This document shows positions 5,144-5,469 of a stretch of DNA of 5,469 bases, piece after piece; the stretch's first letter is position 1, and every line of letters starts with the position of its first letter. The stretch is from Burkholderiales bacterium (lineage in GTDB: Bacteria > Pseudomonadota > Gammaproteobacteria > Burkholderiales > Casimicrobiaceae). Where the stretch lies: the NCBI GenBank assembly GCA_025935435.1, contig JAICVH010000200.1, forward strand, positions 1-5,469, written 5' to 3'. Below the pieces are notes generated by a model. That model did no database searches. It saw nothing but the letters and a program-made list of their open reading frames with translations, and was not told where the DNA came from. The position numbers and the translations under genes were made by a program.

Positions 5144-5469
5144 ATGCCACAGCTGATCGCCGGTCTGTTGATCTTCCTCGGCTCGCATTCGATCGGCGTC
5201 GCGGCGCCCGACTGGCGGGCGCGCCAGGCTGCGCGGATGGGCGAAGGATCGTGGAAGCTCGCGTACTCCGCCGTGTCGATCATTGGACTGTTCCTCGTGA
5301 TCTGGGGTTATGGCGTGGCGCGCGCGAATCCCGTCGTGCTCTGGAACGCGCCGGCGTTTACGCGTCACGTGACGGCCTTGCTCACCGTGATCGGTTTCGT
5401 GCTGGTCGCTGCCGCGTACGTACCGCGCACGCGGATCAAGGCTGCGCTCGGCCATCCGATGACCGTTGG
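5144..5469 (+). CDS. NnrU-family integral membrane protein (3' truncated by window end)
   Basis: NnrU was named for a membrane protein linked to nitric-oxide/nitrite reduction in denitrifiers. Homologues are widespread in bacteria without denitrification genes, and the biochemical role is unsettled. The visible 108 residues show the family pattern: a first membrane helix LIAGLLIFLGSHSIGVAAP (about 4-22), the loop DWRARQAARMGEGSWKLAYS (23-42), a second helix SIIGLFLVIWGYGVAR (45-60), the PVVLWNAPAFTRH segment (63-75), a third helix TALLTVIGFVLVAAAYVP (77-94), and RIKAALGHPM (97-106), the conserved GHPM of the family. It is cut mid-codon by the window edge, with roughly half of a typical-length protein missing. 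The ATG at 5144 is chosen because the protein begins at the usual point. The ribosome binding site is weak (GAG 3 bases upstream). It is divergent from alkB, so their promoters must share the 48-bp gap or lie inside the coding regions. Confidence 0.9.
   Translation, partial: MPQLIAGLLIFLGSHSIGVAAPDWRARQAARMGEGSWKLAYSAVSIIGLFLVIWGYGVARANPVVLWNAPAFTRHVTALLTVIGFVLVAAAYVPRTRIKAALGHPMTV

Noticed and set aside
5096..5455. 120-residue N-terminal extension of AlkB
   Set aside because: It is antisense to the NnrU-family gene, charged and low-complexity. AlkB similarity begins only after ATG 5095.

Overview
The window is uniformly GC-rich, and most third codon positions in the genes are G or C. The gene set is a LacI-family regulator, a secreted DUF5648/Asp-box protein, UdgX, AlkB and NnrU. 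Together these suggest a chromosomal segment of a high-GC proteobacterium, most likely a betaproteobacterium of Burkholderiales type. That placement is an inference from gene families and composition, not from a marker gene. I see no transposase, phage gene, tRNA, rRNA or CRISPR array.

Layout from left to right. Positions 1-171 form a regulatory region with two related palindromes centred on TCGA. One of them overlaps the predicted start site of a leftward promoter whose gene lies almost wholly outside the window. Positions 172-1239 encode a LacI/PurR-type repressor. A strong hairpin at 1243-1277 separates it from a secreted 719-residue protein (1296-3455) with an N-terminal DUF5648 module and a sialidase-like beta-propeller carrying Asp-box repeats. 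A second palindrome straddles that gene's stop codon. Positions 3486-4118 encode UdgX, the uracil-DNA glycosylase relative that cross-links to abasic DNA, with its KRRIH signature intact.

Positions 4119-4513 have no convincing gene. They hold a roughly 160-bp imperfect long palindrome and an extra 52-bp direct copy of its right outer arm, between the convergent udgX and alkB genes. The minus strand at 5095-4514 encodes an AlkB-type Fe(II)/2-oxoglutarate dioxygenase. Only 48 bp away and divergent from it, the plus strand from 5144 to the window end encodes the first 108 residues of an NnrU-family membrane protein.

Functionally there are two themes. One is a regulator with a probable self-controlled, divergent promoter region, beside a secreted carbohydrate-binding or glycan-hydrolase-like protein. 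The other is a pair of DNA base-damage genes (udgX and alkB) facing each other across a palindromic repeat block. No single operon spans the window. The most unusual parts are the operator pair, the long palindrome with its extra copy, and the hairpins placed at gene boundaries.
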